Shown: positions 25,902 through 35,826, numbered from the stretch's first letter. The stretch: DNA of 64,000 nt from Candidatus Rhabdochlamydia oedothoracis (GCF_019453995.1 NZ_CP075587.1:930001-994000), one strand, 5' to 3'. Notes: a model not told the origin generated them from the letters alone. Program-made: numbers and translations.

Positions 25902-26807
25902 ATGAAAAAACTGATCCCTAGCCAGAGAGCTGACTTAGAACACAAGTTAAAGCATCCAAAAGACTATTCTGAACGGAATAGGCTTTGTGTAATTTTGGGC
26001 TATGATGAGGGTATCTCAACAAAAAATCTTGCTAAAACACTCCGGATAAGCCCTATCACTGTTCAGAAATACCTCAGAGAATATGATTCCGAAAATAAAA
26101 CTGGAAGTAGCCCTCGAGGCGGTAGCAAATCAAAACTTTCACAAGACCAAAAAGAGTCTCTACTAAAACACCTACATGAAAAGACCTATCTTAAAGTCAA
26201 AGGGATCATAGCTTATGTGCATGAGCAATATGGGATAAAATATTCCCGAAGTGGCATGACAGATTGGCTCATACAGCACGGATTTGTTTATAAACGTCCT
26301 AAAAAGATTCCTGGGAAATTAGATCCTGAAAAACAACGAATTTTCATAGAACAATATAGGGCTTTAAAGGAGACCTTAAACCCTGATGAAGAGATCTATT
26401 TCATAGATGCTGTGCATCCTGAACATCAGTCCCAAGCCGTATGTGGATGGATCAAAAAAGGCGTTCAAAAGACTTTGCAGACATCCGGGAAACAATTGCG
26501 ATTGCATTTTGCTGGAGCTCTTTGCCTGACAGGAATGAAGATTTTTACAGAGGAATATAAGACAGTTGATGCCGATGCAATGCTCGATTTTTTCAAGAAG
26601 CTAGAAAAACAGACAGAGGCTCGAATTATTCATGTAATTTTGGATAATGCAAGATCAAACAAAAATAAGAAACTAGAAGAGTTTCTGATGTCTTCTAGGA
26701 TTAAAGTGCACTATCTCCCTCCTTATTCGCCGAATTTGAATCCTATTGAACGCTTGTGGAAGATCTTAAAGGAAAAGAAGGTATATAGTTATTTAAAATA
26801 TTATTGA
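25902..26807 (+). pseudogene. IS630-family transposase of copy 2, C-terminus cut by insertion
   Basis: Begins at the ATG at 25902 (M-K-K-L-I-P-S-Q-R-A-D-L). The N-terminal HTH region contains L-A-K-T-L-R-I-S-P-I-T-V-Q and a second HTH around Y-G-I-K-Y-S-R-S-G-M. The DDE core is Y-F-I-D-A-V-H-P, I-L-D-N-A-R-S-N and N-P-I-E-R-L-W. At 26784 the frame runs into the nested element and stops after nine foreign residues; the native end continues at 27720. The triad is present, but the natural C-terminus (ending L-N-P-I-K-L-A-V in copy 1) is missing. Confidence 0.88.
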
Positions 26808-27719
26808 TAAAGTTGTATATTTTTCTCCAACAAAATATATGGAGGTAGAGAAATGCCTAAACCTTATTCAATGGATCTAAGAAAACGAGTGCTTCAATAC
26901 CTAGAAGAAAATAACGACAAAATGAAGGCCAGCCAGCTATTTCAAGTTGGGATTGCAACTGTCTACCGATGGGTAAAGCGTAAGAAACAAAGAGGAAACG
27001 TAGAACCTCTAAAAAAGAAAAGCACTTATAAGAAAATTGATGATCAGAGATTAATCGCTTATGTAGAAAAAAACCCCGATCATTTTTTATCAGAGATTGC
27101 AAAGCATTTTGGTTTGACTTTGCAAGCAATCTTTTACGCTTTGAAAAGACTCAAGATCACAAGAAAAAAAAGATTGCGTTTTATAAGGAAAGGAATGCGG
27201 AAGCAAGAGCGGAATATCTAAAAAAGATAGAAGCAATTTCTCCTGAAAAAAGGGTCTATTTGGATCAGAGCGGAATCAGTCAATATGTGCATAGGCAATA
27301 TGCGAGGAGCGCGAGGGGAAAACAAATATTTGGAGGAATTTCAGGAAAACGATTTGGTAGACAGAGTGTAATTTCGGCACTACAAGGGAAGAAATTGCTG
27401 GCACCGATGTGTTTTGAAGGAACTTGCAATACGGATCTATTTAATGTATGGCTAAAACAGGAATTGATTCCAAATTTGACTCATGGCCAAGTTTTGATTC
27501 TCGATAACGCGAGCTTTCATAAATCAAAGACAACTAGAACATTGATAGAGGAAAGTGGATACGAAATGCTCTTTCTCCCGCCTTATTCACCGGACTTAAA
27601 TCCTATCGAAAAATATTGGGCCAATATGAAAACGAAAATCCGAGAACTTTTACCTACTGTAGCTAATTTATCCGAAGCCTTAGATCAAGCTGTTTTATCA
27701 ATGTCGATTTAAATAACTA
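26784..27719 (+). mobile_element. Second IS630-type element (orfAB), nested in IS630 copy 2
   Basis: Ends AGTTATTTAAA and TTTAAATAACT form terminal inverted repeats, and TA is duplicated at the insertion site (copy 1 shows the empty site GGTATACAATCG). It carries two overlapping frames of a transposase. As both frames look clean, it is probably the youngest insertion in this block. Confidence 0.85.
26853..27712 (+). CDS. IS630-type transposase made by -1 frameshifting (orfA-orfB)
   Basis: OrfA (26853-27221, 122 residues) has two HTH units (M-D-L-R-K-R-V-L-Q-Y-L and F-Q-V-G-I-A-T-V-Y-R-W-V). OrfB, in the -1 frame, continues F-Y-K-E-R-N-A-E-A-R-A-E and contains the DDE residues (Y-L-D-Q-S-G, I-L-D-N-A-S-F-H, N-P-I-E-K-Y-W). 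The overlap contains an A8-G run (27164-27172), a classic slippery site. Slipping back one base joins the two into one family-length protein of about 285 residues. The frames have no other break, so I read this as programmed, not decay. GGAGG precedes the ATG. Confidence 0.82.
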
Positions 27720-27868
27720 TACAATCGATATTACGAAACGTCGGTGACTTTTTTTCAGGCAATTAGAGGATTCTTCTTAGAAGAGATACCGAAAATAACA
27801 GATATTTTGAAATGTAGGATAAACGACAAGTTTCAAGTCGTTGACTTAAATCCCATTAAGCTAGCCGT
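27720..27868 (+). pseudogene. Severed C-terminus of the IS630 copy 2 transposase
   Basis: Encodes the last 50 or so residues of the IS630 transposase (Y-N-R-Y-Y-E-T-S-V-T-F-F-Q-A-I to L-N-P-I-K-L-A-V), identical in content to the end of copy 1. It has no start and is separated from the rest by the nested element. Confidence 0.85.
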
Positions 27869-27904
27869 TTGAATCGGCACTAGTATATAAGATGAGCGCT
27901 TAGC

Positions 27905-29287
27905 TTATTTGTGAAGTGCTCTTTTTTCTACATCTAAAGCAGCTTCTCTTATTGCCTCTGATAGAGTAGGATGAGCATAAGGAGTGTTAATCAAGTCTTT
28001 TATACATAAACTTTTTTGTATAGCAATAGCTGCTTCTGCAATTAACTCAGAGGCATGTGTTCCTATAATATGCACCCCTATAATCCTTTTGCTTTTCTCT
28101 TCCGTAACAATCTTTACAAATCCTTGTGTTTCTCCTGTGCACTTTGCCCTTGAGTTGGCTTTGAAGGGAAAGCTCCCTATTTTTGGTATAAGGTGATATT
28201 TTTTAGCTTCTTCTTCTGTTAATCCCACTGATGCCATTTCTGGATGGGTATAGACAACATTGGGAATAGCCATGTAGTTAAGTTGAGGCCTATGGCCTGC
28301 CATAATTTCAACAGCTGCAATGCCTTCTTCAGATGCTTTATGTGCAAGCATAGGACCTTCAACGACGTCTCCAATAGCAAAAATATTTGGGATATTGCTG
28401 CGAAAGATTCCATCGGTTTCAATGAATCCTTTAGGAGATATTTTTACTCCTATCTTTTCAAGACCAAGCCCTTGGGTATAAGGCCGTCTTCCAATGGCGA
28501 CCAAAACTTTTTCCGCTGAAAAAGATTTTTGTTCTACTTGTAAAGAAATTTGATTGGACGCAATTTTTGCACCCATGACTTTAGAAGAGAGATAAAAGTT
28601 AATGCCTTGTTTTTCCAGATCTTTTTTAAGCTCCAAGATAAGTTGATGATCAAATCCTGTACAAATTTGATCAAGAAATTCAATGATTTGTACTTTCGTT
28701 CCTAGTCTATTGTAGACAGATCCTAGTTCTACTCCAATTACACCTGCGCCTATTATGAGTAGATCTTTAGGGATTTCTTTAAGAGAGAGTGCCCCGGTAG
28801 AGGAGAGAATTTGTTTTTCATCAAAGGGTAAAAAGGGAAGCTCAATAGGCTTTGAGCCTGTAGCGATAAGAATAAATCGCGCTTGTAGTTGGGTTGCTTG
28901 ACTTGCATTTTTAACTAAAACTTCAGTAGAGGATAGAAAACTAGCTTCTCCTACATAAGAACTAATCTTGTGTTTTTTAAATAAGCTTGTAATTCCTTGG
29001 CTAAAAGATTGGATAATTTGTGTTTTACGAGTCATCATTTTCGTAAAATTAATCGATGGTTGAGCAATAATAATTCCATTTGCAGCGCTTATTTCTTTTA
29101 TATTCCATAGTAGTTCAGAGGAAGATAAAAGTGATTTAGAAGGGATACAACCTACATGTAGACACGTTCCTCCTAATTCTTTTCGTTTATCGATACACGC
29201 CGTTTTTAATCCCAGTTGAGCAGCTCTTATTGCAGCTACATACCCGCCAGGCCCAGCACCTATGATAATTAGATCAAATGCATCCAT
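27905..29287 (-). CDS. lpd: Dihydrolipoamide dehydrogenase (E3)
   Basis: 460-residue FAD/NAD pyridine-nucleotide disulfide oxidoreductase. FAD motif I-I-G-A-G-P-G-G-Y-V-A-A-I; redox disulfide G-G-T-C-L-H-V-G-C-I-P-S-K; NAD motif I-I-G-A-G-V-I-G-V-E-L-G-S; second FAD site A-I-G-D-V-V-E-G; active-site His-Glu in Y-A-H-P-T-L-S-E. It re-oxidises the lipoyl group of E2. It starts 7 nt after the sucB stop, so it is the last gene of the sucA-sucB-lpd operon. Its stop lies only about 20 bp from an IS630 end. Confidence 0.96.
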   Translation of the reverse strand: MDAFDLIIIGAGPGGYVAAIRAAQLGLKTACIDKRKELGGTCLHVGCIPSKSLLSSSELLWNIKEISAANGIIIAQPSINFTKMMTRKTQIIQSFSQGITSLFKKHKISSYVGEASFLSSTEVLVKNASQATQLQARFILIATGSKPIELPFLPFDEKQILSSTGALSLKEIPKDLLIIGAGVIGVELGSVYNRLGTKVQIIEFLDQICTGFDHQLILELKKDLEKQGINFYLSSKVMGAKIASNQISLQVEQKSFSAEKVLVAIGRRPYTQGLGLEKIGVKISPKGFIETDGIFRSNIPNIFAIGDVVEGPMLAHKASEEGIAAVEIMAGHRPQLNYMAIPNVVYTHPEMASVGLTEEEAKKYHLIPKIGSFPFKANSRAKCTGETQGFVKIVTEEKSKRIIGVHIIGTHASELIAEAAIAIQKSLCIKDLINTPYAHPTLSEAIREAALDVEKRALHK

Positions 29288-29294
29288 AGGTTCC

Positions 29295-30395
29295 TTATAA
29301 GTCGAGAAGTAAGCGAGAAGGTTCTTCTAATGTTTGCTTAATGTGCTTTAAAAAAAGCACAGCTTGTTTGCCATCAATTAAACGATGATCATAGCTGAGC
29401 GCTAGATACATCATAGGACGGATAACAATTTCGTCATCGATGACAACAGGACGTTTAACAATAGAGTGCATTCCTAAAATGGCACTTTGAGGGGGGTTAA
29501 GAATAGGGGTTGATAAAAGAGATCCAAAAACACCTCCATTGGTAATTGTAAAGCTGCCTCCTTTTAAGTCATCTACGCTGATGGAACCATCGCGTGCTTT
29601 TTGAGCAAAAGCGCTCAGTTGCATTTCAATTTCTCCAAAATTATGCTGTTCACAAGATCTAATGACAGGAACCATTAGACCACGATCTGTAGAAACTGCA
29701 ACACAGATATCATAGCTTTGAACAAAGACTATATCTTCCTTATCAATATAGGCATTAATTTCGGGAATCTCTTTTAAAGCTGCAACACAAGCTTTGATAA
29801 AAAAAGACATAAAACCCAGTTTAATCCCATATTTTTTTTGAAAAGATTCCTGCTCTTTCTGTCTGATAGCAATTACACTGCTCATATCCACTTCGTTAAA
29901 GGTGGTTAACATAGCTGTTGTGTTCTTAACTTCTACAAGCCTTTGCGCAATGATTTTGCGTAAAGAACTCATTTGTTTACGAGAAGTGTTCGCTTCTTTT
30001 TCTACAATAGGAGTGGGTTGAGGAGAAACTGTGGATTGTTGCAAGCTAGAAACAAAATCAGATGTAGTAAATTTGGCTTTTCCATTTGAAGGAGGAGGAA
30101 AAGCAGGCTCTATTGGTTTAGGTGGTTTTTTATCAGAAGATTTAAGTGTTTGCTCTACAGTTGGAGGATTAATCGTCCCAATTACTTGTCCTATCTTAAC
30201 GATATCTCCTTTTTTAACCTGTAAGGTTAATTCTCCGCTTTCAGGAGCATACAAAACTTGATTTACCTTATCTGTTTCTAATTCTAAAATTTCTTCATCT
30301 TGTTTAACAAAACTACCAGATGATTTAAGGATGTTGCTAATGGTTGCTTCGGAAACAGATTCACCCATATTAGGGATTTTAATCTCGCTTGCCAT
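29295..30395 (-). CDS. sucB: Dihydrolipoyllysine succinyltransferase, E2 of 2-oxoglutarate dehydrogenase
   Basis: 366 residues. The N-terminal lipoyl domain carries the lipoylated Lys43 in L-E-T-D-K-V-N. A Pro-rich linker follows (about 80-130). The catalytic CAT domain (about 140-366) has the active site [10 protein letters not shown]. The peripheral E3-binding domain normally found between lipoyl and CAT domains is not recognisable; the linker leads almost directly into [14 protein letters not shown]. It forms the 24-meric core with SucA and Lpd. It starts 19 nt after the sucA stop. Confidence 0.94.
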   Translation of the reverse strand: MASEIKIPNMGESVSEATISNILKSSGSFVKQDEEILELETDKVNQVLYAPESGELTLQVKKGDIVKIGQVIGTINPPTVEQTLKSSDKKPPKPIEPAFPPPSNGKAKFTTSDFVSSLQQSTVSPQPTPIVEKEANTSRKQMSSLRKIIAQRLVEVKNTTAMLTTFNEVDMSSVIAIRQKEQESFQKKYGIKLGFMSFFIKACVAALKEIPEINAYIDKEDIVFVQSYDICVAVSTDRGLMVPVIRSCEQHNFGEIEMQLSAFAQKARDGSISVDDLKGGSFTITNGGVFGSLLSTPILNPPQSAILGMHSIVKRPVVIDDEIVIRPMMYLALSYDHRLIDGKQAVLFLKHIKQTLEEPSRLLLDL

Positions 30396-30414
30396 GGATT
30401 ACCTTATCTTAAAT

Positions 30415-33063
30415 TTAAGCAAAAGCTTTTTTAAGCAGCTCTTCTAATTGTTGTTTATGTACGGCATACGAGCCTACAGCAGGCGATGCGCTTCTTTGTC
30501 TTCCGATATACTCGATTGCGCTTTTTGTTCCAAGTAGCTCGTCAAATGCAAAGCGCAAAGACTCCCAAGCACCCATATTGCTGGGCTCTTCCTGCACAAA
30601 ACGACAGCTAGCATTAGGATGTTTAGCTAAAATTTTTTGGACGATATTTTTAGGGAAAGGGTATAGCTGTTCTAAACGTATGATTGCGCATTGTTGATTT
30701 TGTTTTTCTCTCTCTAGAATGAGCTCGTAATAGACTTTTCCACTGCAAAACAGCAGTAACTTCGCATCTTTTTCTAGGAGGGGATCTTCTAGAACTTCAT
30801 AAAATCTTCCTGCTGCAAGATCATTTAAACTGGATCTACATGCAGCATTACGCAATAAAGCTTTAGGCGTAAAAAGAACTAAAGGTTTTTTTATAGGACA
30901 TAGAGCCTGTGCTCGCAGAAGATGAAAAAGCTGTGCAGGGGTAGAGCAATTAGCAACTCTTAAATTATCTTGAGCAGCTAATTGCAAAAAACGCTCTATA
31001 CGCGCAGAGGAGTGTTCTGGTCCTTGTCCCTCATAACCATGAGGAAGCATCAGAACTACATTGGATACTATTCCCCATTTTTGTTCTGAAGGAGCTAAAT
31101 ACTGATCGAGAATAATCTGAGCACCATTTGCGAAATCACCAAACTGTGCCTCCCAAATAACTAAGGCCTTAGAAGAGGCTAAACTAAATCCAAACTCAAA
31201 TCCTAGAACAGCGTATTCTGATAAAGGGGAGTTAAAAAATGCACATTCAGCTTGAGACTCTGTAATATGATTGAGTGGAAAATAACGTTTTTCATTGAGT
31301 TGATCAATAAGTACAGCATGTCTATGAGAAAATGTTCCTCGGCAAACATCTTGACCAGAAAATCGCAAAGCGATTTTCTGAGATAGTAAGCTTGCATAGG
31401 CGAGCTGTTCCGCTGTTCCCCAATCTAAAGAGACTAATTTAGGGTCGCTTTGTAACATTTGCTCTCTTTCTTGGAGAAGTCGTTTAATTTTAGGATTAAG
31501 ATTTAGATCGCTTGGATAGGTATAAAGTCCTTTAGCGATCTCTCCTAATACTTTTAAAGAAATTTTAGTATCCATTTCTGATAAAGGAATAAACTCTTGT
31601 GGTTTTTTCCTAGCAACAGGAGGAGATGTTGTTTGCAAAGCTTCTTGAAGCTGCTTTTTAAAGTTTTCTTCTAAGTTCTTTATGTCCTTTTCTTGAATGA
31701 TATTTTCTCGAAGCAAGTTATGAAAAAATACAGTGCGAATGGATTTTCTCTCTTTAATTTTAGCATAGAGAAGTGGTTGCGAAAAAAGAGGTTCATCGCT
31801 TTCGTTATGACCGTACTTACGATAACAATTAAGATCGATAAACACATCGCATCCAAATTTAAGTCGTATTTCCATGCTAAGAATAATAGCCCTTATACAT
31901 CCTTCGGGATCTTCTGCATTTACATGAAAAACAGGACAATTAAATGTTTTTGCAAGATCTGAGCAATAAGGGGTAGAGCGTGCTTCTTCAGGGTTTGTGG
32001 TAAAGCCGATTTGATTATTGATAATAAGATGAATAGTACCTCTTGTCTGGTAGCCGTTTAATTTACAAAGTTGCATGGTTTCATAGACCACACCCTGGCC
32101 ACTAAAAGAGGCATCTCCGTGAATAAGAACGGGGATCACATCTTTTTTACTAATCTCTGCTTTAGCGTAGCTCATTCCTTCTACTACCGGATCTATCGAT
32201 TCAAGATGGCTGGGGTTTGCAGCAAGGGTAATCGAGATATTTTTCCCCAAAGAGGTAGTAAAGGTCCCTTGTGCGCCTTGATGATATTTTACATCCCTAG
32301 AGCCTTCAAATTCCTCATTAATATAATTTTCATCAAACTCTCTAAAAATAGAGAAATAGTCTTTGTGAATAATATTGGCTAGTACATTGAGCCTACCTCT
32401 ATGCGCCATGCCAAGGACTACTTCATCTATACCACTTAAAGACGCTTGCTCCATTAAAAAAGATAACATGGGAATCAGAGTTTCTGCTCCTTCTAAAGAA
32501 AATCGCTTTTGTCCTACGTATTTTGTATTCAGAAAAGATTCAAATAACTCGGCTTTGTTTAAATCTTTTAAAATAAGTATCTTTTGCTGTTTACGCAGTG
32601 TAAATGAAGATTCAAATCTATTTTGGATCCATATTTCTAGTTCATGGTTTCTAAGATCCATATATTCTATACCGATCTTAGAACAATAGATTTTTTTGAG
32701 CTCATCAAGAATGTCTTTTAAAGGGGCTTGTTCTTCTTTCAAAAGGTTGCAGGTAGGAAAGGGCACATTTAGCTCATTTGTCGTAAATCCAAGTGTCTTG
32801 AGGTCCAATGCATAGATAATATCAGGAGGGGGCTTAAGAGGATTAAAACAGGCTAATAAATAGCCATATTTGCGATAAGCGTCTATGAGATGCTGAATCC
32901 TTTGTTCCTGGTCTAATCCTCTAATGGATTGGCTTAATCCTAGGTGCATTCCTTGAAAAAAAGCACGCCAAGAAGGTTCCATTTGGAAGGGATCGTCTAT
33001 GAATTTTTGATAAAGATCATCTATAAAGCATAGGTTGGGAATAGAAAGGGAAGAAAAAGTCAT
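30415..33063 (-). CDS. sucA: 2-oxoglutarate dehydrogenase E1 component
   Basis: About 882 residues from the ATG at 33061-33063, preceded by CAGGATC; the frame extends to a TTG at 33084, which I consider less likely. TPP enzyme: G-M-A-H-R-G-R-L-N-V-L, TPP/Mg motif H-G-D-A-S-F-S-G-Q-G with I-N-N-Q-I-G-F-T-T-N, and R-K-Y-G-H-N-E-S-D-E-P. The C-terminal transketolase-like half includes G-F-E-F-G-F-S-L and W-E-A-Q-F-G-D-F. The N-terminal E2-binding stub (L-Y-Q-K-F-I-D-D-P) is typical. It decarboxylates 2-oxoglutarate in the TCA cycle and heads the operon with sucB and lpd. Confidence 0.96.
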   Translation of the reverse strand: MTFSSLSIPNLCFIDDLYQKFIDDPFQMEPSWRAFFQGMHLGLSQSIRGLDQEQRIQHLIDAYRKYGYLLACFNPLKPPPDIIYALDLKTLGFTTNELNVPFPTCNLLKEEQAPLKDILDELKKIYCSKIGIEYMDLRNHELEIWIQNRFESSFTLRKQQKILILKDLNKAELFESFLNTKYVGQKRFSLEGAETLIPMLSFLMEQASLSGIDEVVLGMAHRGRLNVLANIIHKDYFSIFREFDENYINEEFEGSRDVKYHQGAQGTFTTSLGKNISITLAANPSHLESIDPVVEGMSYAKAEISKKDVIPVLIHGDASFSGQGVVYETMQLCKLNGYQTRGTIHLIINNQIGFTTNPEEARSTPYCSDLAKTFNCPVFHVNAEDPEGCIRAIILSMEIRLKFGCDVFIDLNCYRKYGHNESDEPLFSQPLLYAKIKERKSIRTVFFHNLLRENIIQEKDIKNLEENFKKQLQEALQTTSPPVARKKPQEFIPLSEMDTKISLKVLGEIAKGLYTYPSDLNLNPKIKRLLQEREQMLQSDPKLVSLDWGTAEQLAYASLLSQKIALRFSGQDVCRGTFSHRHAVLIDQLNEKRYFPLNHITESQAECAFFNSPLSEYAVLGFEFGFSLASSKALVIWEAQFGDFANGAQIILDQYLAPSEQKWGIVSNVVLMLPHGYEGQGPEHSSARIERFLQLAAQDNLRVANCSTPAQLFHLLRAQALCPIKKPLVLFTPKALLRNAACRSSLNDLAAGRFYEVLEDPLLEKDAKLLLFCSGKVYYELILEREKQNQQCAIIRLEQLYPFPKNIVQKILAKHPNASCRFVQEEPSNMGAWESLRFAFDELLGTKSAIEYIGRQRSASPAVGSYAVHKQQLEELLKKAFA

Positions 33064-33278
33064 ATAAGATCCTGAAAAAATCAAAACAGTTTATAAGCTT
33101 ATTCATAGCAAATCAGTAATTTAATTTAACTAATATCAATTTTTTTATTTTTATTATTAATAAAATAATAGGTTAAAAATCCGTAATAGAACTCTAAAGA
33201 ATGAATGTTAAAATATTGAGAGATTAAAAAAAGAAGGCGCACATAGTCTGTGCACCACAGTCTTAAATGGGTTTCTCT

Positions 33279-34370
33279 TTAAAGTTGAGCCTTTAAGCGA
33301 TAGTTTACAGGAATACCCTTTAAAAAGTACTTCTCTGAGAGATTACTTAGAGCTATCCTATTATCCTTAAGATGTTCTGAGATAAACTTCTTCGTTGAAA
33401 GAGGGCTCTGATCGTGTTCTAAGAAAAATATCCATGGGGTACTATTTTCTTTTAAGATAAGAAGCATTGGAGTGCCGTGCACATTTTTTGGAGTATTTTC
33501 TAGATATTGAAGTTCTGTAGTATTCTCTGAAAGAAGGCTTGCCAGAGCATTTTTTAGAAGTTGAAACTCTGGTGTTTTCTTTAAAAAAAGGTTTGCTAGA
33601 GTATTTGTAAAATTTTGAAGCTTTGTAGGGTCCTTTAAAAGATTTTGTTTAGCACTTTTTAAGCTTTGAAGCTCTAGCTCTCTATTATTCTCTAAAAGAA
33701 AGTTTTCTAGCTTATTAAAAAGACTTGCTGGAATGCCTCTTAAAAAAAATCCTTCTTGAATAATAAATCGAGAATCACAATAAGGCAGCTCTGGTTTAGA
33801 TGGAGCTAAATCTTCTGCAATATTTGATTTTTCCTCGATAGTTTTCTCTTGAATTTCAACAATAGGTTCCTTACTTTCAATCACACGAGGAGCTACAGGT
33901 AAAGGGCAATCAAATTTTCTAAAACTAAAAGAGTAAATACTATTTCTCATCAAATGATATGAGGACATGGCAAAGGACGTAAAACTTGCACAGACTCTTT
34001 TGAAAATAGCATTAATAACGTCTGCAACTTGCATAAAAGGACTTGCTGCTTTTTGAGCTGTTATCTGTACAATTGTTTTTGCATTGTTTAAAGTTGTCTT
34101 AATAGCGGTCTTGGCATAATTCAACGTAGATATAAAGCTTTTAGCTACTACTAAAGCAAGAAGAATAGGAAATGATGTGCCCAATGAAATGCCGCAAGCT
34201 TTAAGAGCTAGTGATCCACTAATCGTTTGTGCTCCAATAGAAAAGATATAGCTTTCGGTAAGCTCTTTAACCGTTTGAGTTAAGACATTTTTATTTTGTT
34301 CATTAATTACATTAAAAGGCACTTTTTCTCTGAGATTATTATAATATTGATAAACATCTTCTTTAATCAT
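33279..34370 (-). CDS. Orphan protein with hydrophobic hairpin and leucine-rich short repeats
   Basis: 363 residues, no family recognised. Residues 38-85 contain hydrophobic segments (G-S-L-A-L-K-A-C-G-I-S-L, F-P-I-L-L-A-L-V-V-A), then a helical region to about 135 and an acidic linker. The C-terminal part has about four imperfect repeats of 18-19 residues (about 222-300) around N-x-x-E-L-Q-x-L-x-x-x-L, framed by F-F-L-R-G-I-P and later Y-F-L-K-G-I-P. Such a design (membrane hairpin plus repeat region, single gene between IS elements) is common among chlamydial secreted orphans; function unknown. Confidence 0.65.
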   Translation of the reverse strand: MIKEDVYQYYNNLREKVPFNVINEQNKNVLTQTVKELTESYIFSIGAQTISGSLALKACGISLGTSFPILLALVVAKSFISTLNYAKTAIKTTLNNAKTIVQITAQKAASPFMQVADVINAIFKRVCASFTSFAMSSYHLMRNSIYSFSFRKFDCPLPVAPRVIESKEPIVEIQEKTIEEKSNIAEDLAPSKPELPYCDSRFIIQEGFFLRGIPASLFNKLENFLLENNRELELQSLKSAKQNLLKDPTKLQNFTNTLANLFLKKTPEFQLLKNALASLLSENTTELQYLENTPKNVHGTPMLLILKENSTPWIFFLEHDQSPLSTKKFISEHLKDNRIALSNLSEKYFLKGIPVNYRLKAQL

Positions 34371-34499
34371 TGTTTCCTTGTTTGTTAATTAAATGTAAAT
34401 TATACATTAATGTTATATTAATTTATATAATAAAATATAATTTAATTCTAAAAAATAGAAGAAAACATTTGTAAATTTTAACTATTAATACTATTGAAT

Positions 34500-35351
34500 T
34501 AGGGCCAACGCATGAAGATTTTGCTTGATAACAGTATTGCCATTGACGGCAAGACATTATGCGGTTCTGGTAATAAGACAATAGATCCTATCCATATGGT
34601 AAGCGCTTTTGCTTCTGAGCAAAGTCTTGTGTTAGGACATCTTAAATGTTCTGGAAAAGGAAAGGAACTAGAGACCATTCAAAGCCTTCTTACTATATTA
34701 AATATTAAAGGAGTTGTTGTAACAATCGATGCAGCCGGTTGTCACAAAATAGTAGTAGAACAGATTTGTTCCCAGGGAGGAGATTATGTTATTGCTCTTA
34801 AAGGCAATCAAGACCACTTACATGCAGAAGCTCATAACTTTTTTGAACAAGCGCAGGACGTTATACCGGAAGAAGCTAGCTGTGATTATTGGCGGTCTGA
34901 AAAATGTACTCGAGGACGTAGTGAGATAAGAGAAGTATGGGCGACTGAGAAATTAGATTGGTTACCTCAGCGTCAGATTTGGAAGAAGCTGCATAGCTTG
35001 ATATGCGTAAAAGTACAGAAGAAATCGCAAGAGAGGAATAGCTGTGAAATTCGGTATTTTATTTCAAGTCTACCTACTAACACAGAACGTCTTGCAAAGG
35101 AAGTGCGTAATCACTGGAGCATCGAAAACAAATTGCATTGGCAACTTGATGTTAATTTCCGAGAGGATTTAAGTCGTGTTAGAAAAGGAAATGGAGCTGA
35201 AAATCTATCTATAGCCCGACGGGCTACTTTGAATCTTTTACAAAAAGATAAGACAAGCAAGGTCAGTTTACGTAAACGGCGCTTCATTGCATCATGTCGT
35301 AAAGATTATTTATTAGATCTAGTAGGTGCAAAGGAAATTCTTCATGCGTAA
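34500..35351 (+). pseudogene. ISAs1-family (H-repeat-type) transposase, N-terminally deleted
   Basis: From 34512 the frame has the ISAs1 core S-I-A-I-D-G-K-T-L-C-G-S, V-T-I-D-A-A-G-C-H-K and V-I-A-L-K-G-N-Q, then R-N-H-W-S-I-E-N-K-L-H-W-Q-L-D-V-N-F-R-E-D. The N-terminal DUF4338-like part is missing: the leader AGGGCCAACGCATGAAGATT (34501-34520) is fused directly to the core. The relic at 61080 shows the same leader followed by more N-terminal sequence, which proves an internal deletion here. The catalytic region is open, but the protein is incomplete. Confidence 0.8.
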
Positions 35352-35480
35352 GCCCTGACTATTGAATAGTGAAATTTAGTTATTTTAGGACTTAAATTAT
35401 TATAAAATACAGAGTTAGAGTTTTTAATTTTTTAAATTAAAAACTTTGTAAAATAAAAAAGAGACAAATTTAAAAAAAAT

Positions 35481-35727
35481 TTAATCGATTTTCTCTTGTT
35501 TATTTAGCATAGAGATAGTTTTTTTGTTTTCTTGGAATCGCATGGGAAAAGAGGATTGGGTATGTATCAGTCCTTTTACTCTTTTAAACCAATTTTTTGG
35601 TTTGTTTTCTTCAGTTTTTAGATCCATAAACATGTCTTGCACCTTTAAAGCAGCCTCCAGTTTATATCCAGCAGCATTGGTTAAGAAAATTCCATATTTA
35701 TCGGGCTCTAGTTTATGAGATTAGCTA
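35481..35727 (-). pseudogene. C-terminal fragment of an unidentified protein
   Basis: A minus-strand open stretch of about 80 codons (E-P-D-K-Y-G-I-F-L-T-N-A-A-G-Y-K, M-F-M-D-L-K-T-E-E-N, ending K-Q-E-K-I-D-stop at 35481). There is no start codon with a ribosome site and a stop lies a few codons upstream. It has protein-like composition, so it could be the tail of a host gene truncated by the IS3/IS481-type pieces next to it, or the end of an unknown transposase. Confidence 0.35.
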
Positions 35728-35826
35728 TAGTGTATATCAAAGAGCAAGTGGATCATTTGATCTTGCTACAATAAATTGGACATGAAGAACCCGAATAAAT
35801 TAAAACAAATTTATTAAAGAGGCTCT

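Larger units (their letters stand above)
25843..27886 (+). mobile_element. IS630 element copy 2, interrupted by a second IS630-type element
   Basis: Left end TATAGTGGTTCCGATTCAATC at 25843, right end GGCACTAGTATA at about 27886. Without the nested element (26784-27719) it is about 1.1 kb. The insertion separates the last 50 codons or so of its transposase (27720-27868). Confidence 0.85.

Noticed and set aside
33480-33720. Possible CRISPR-like repeats
   Set aside because: The units are imperfect, in frame and without spacers; they encode protein repeats. No CRISPR array or cas gene was found anywhere in the window.
35524-35718. 64-codon plus-strand frame
   Set aside because: The opposite strand has the more protein-like reading; the plus-strand frame has no ribosome site.
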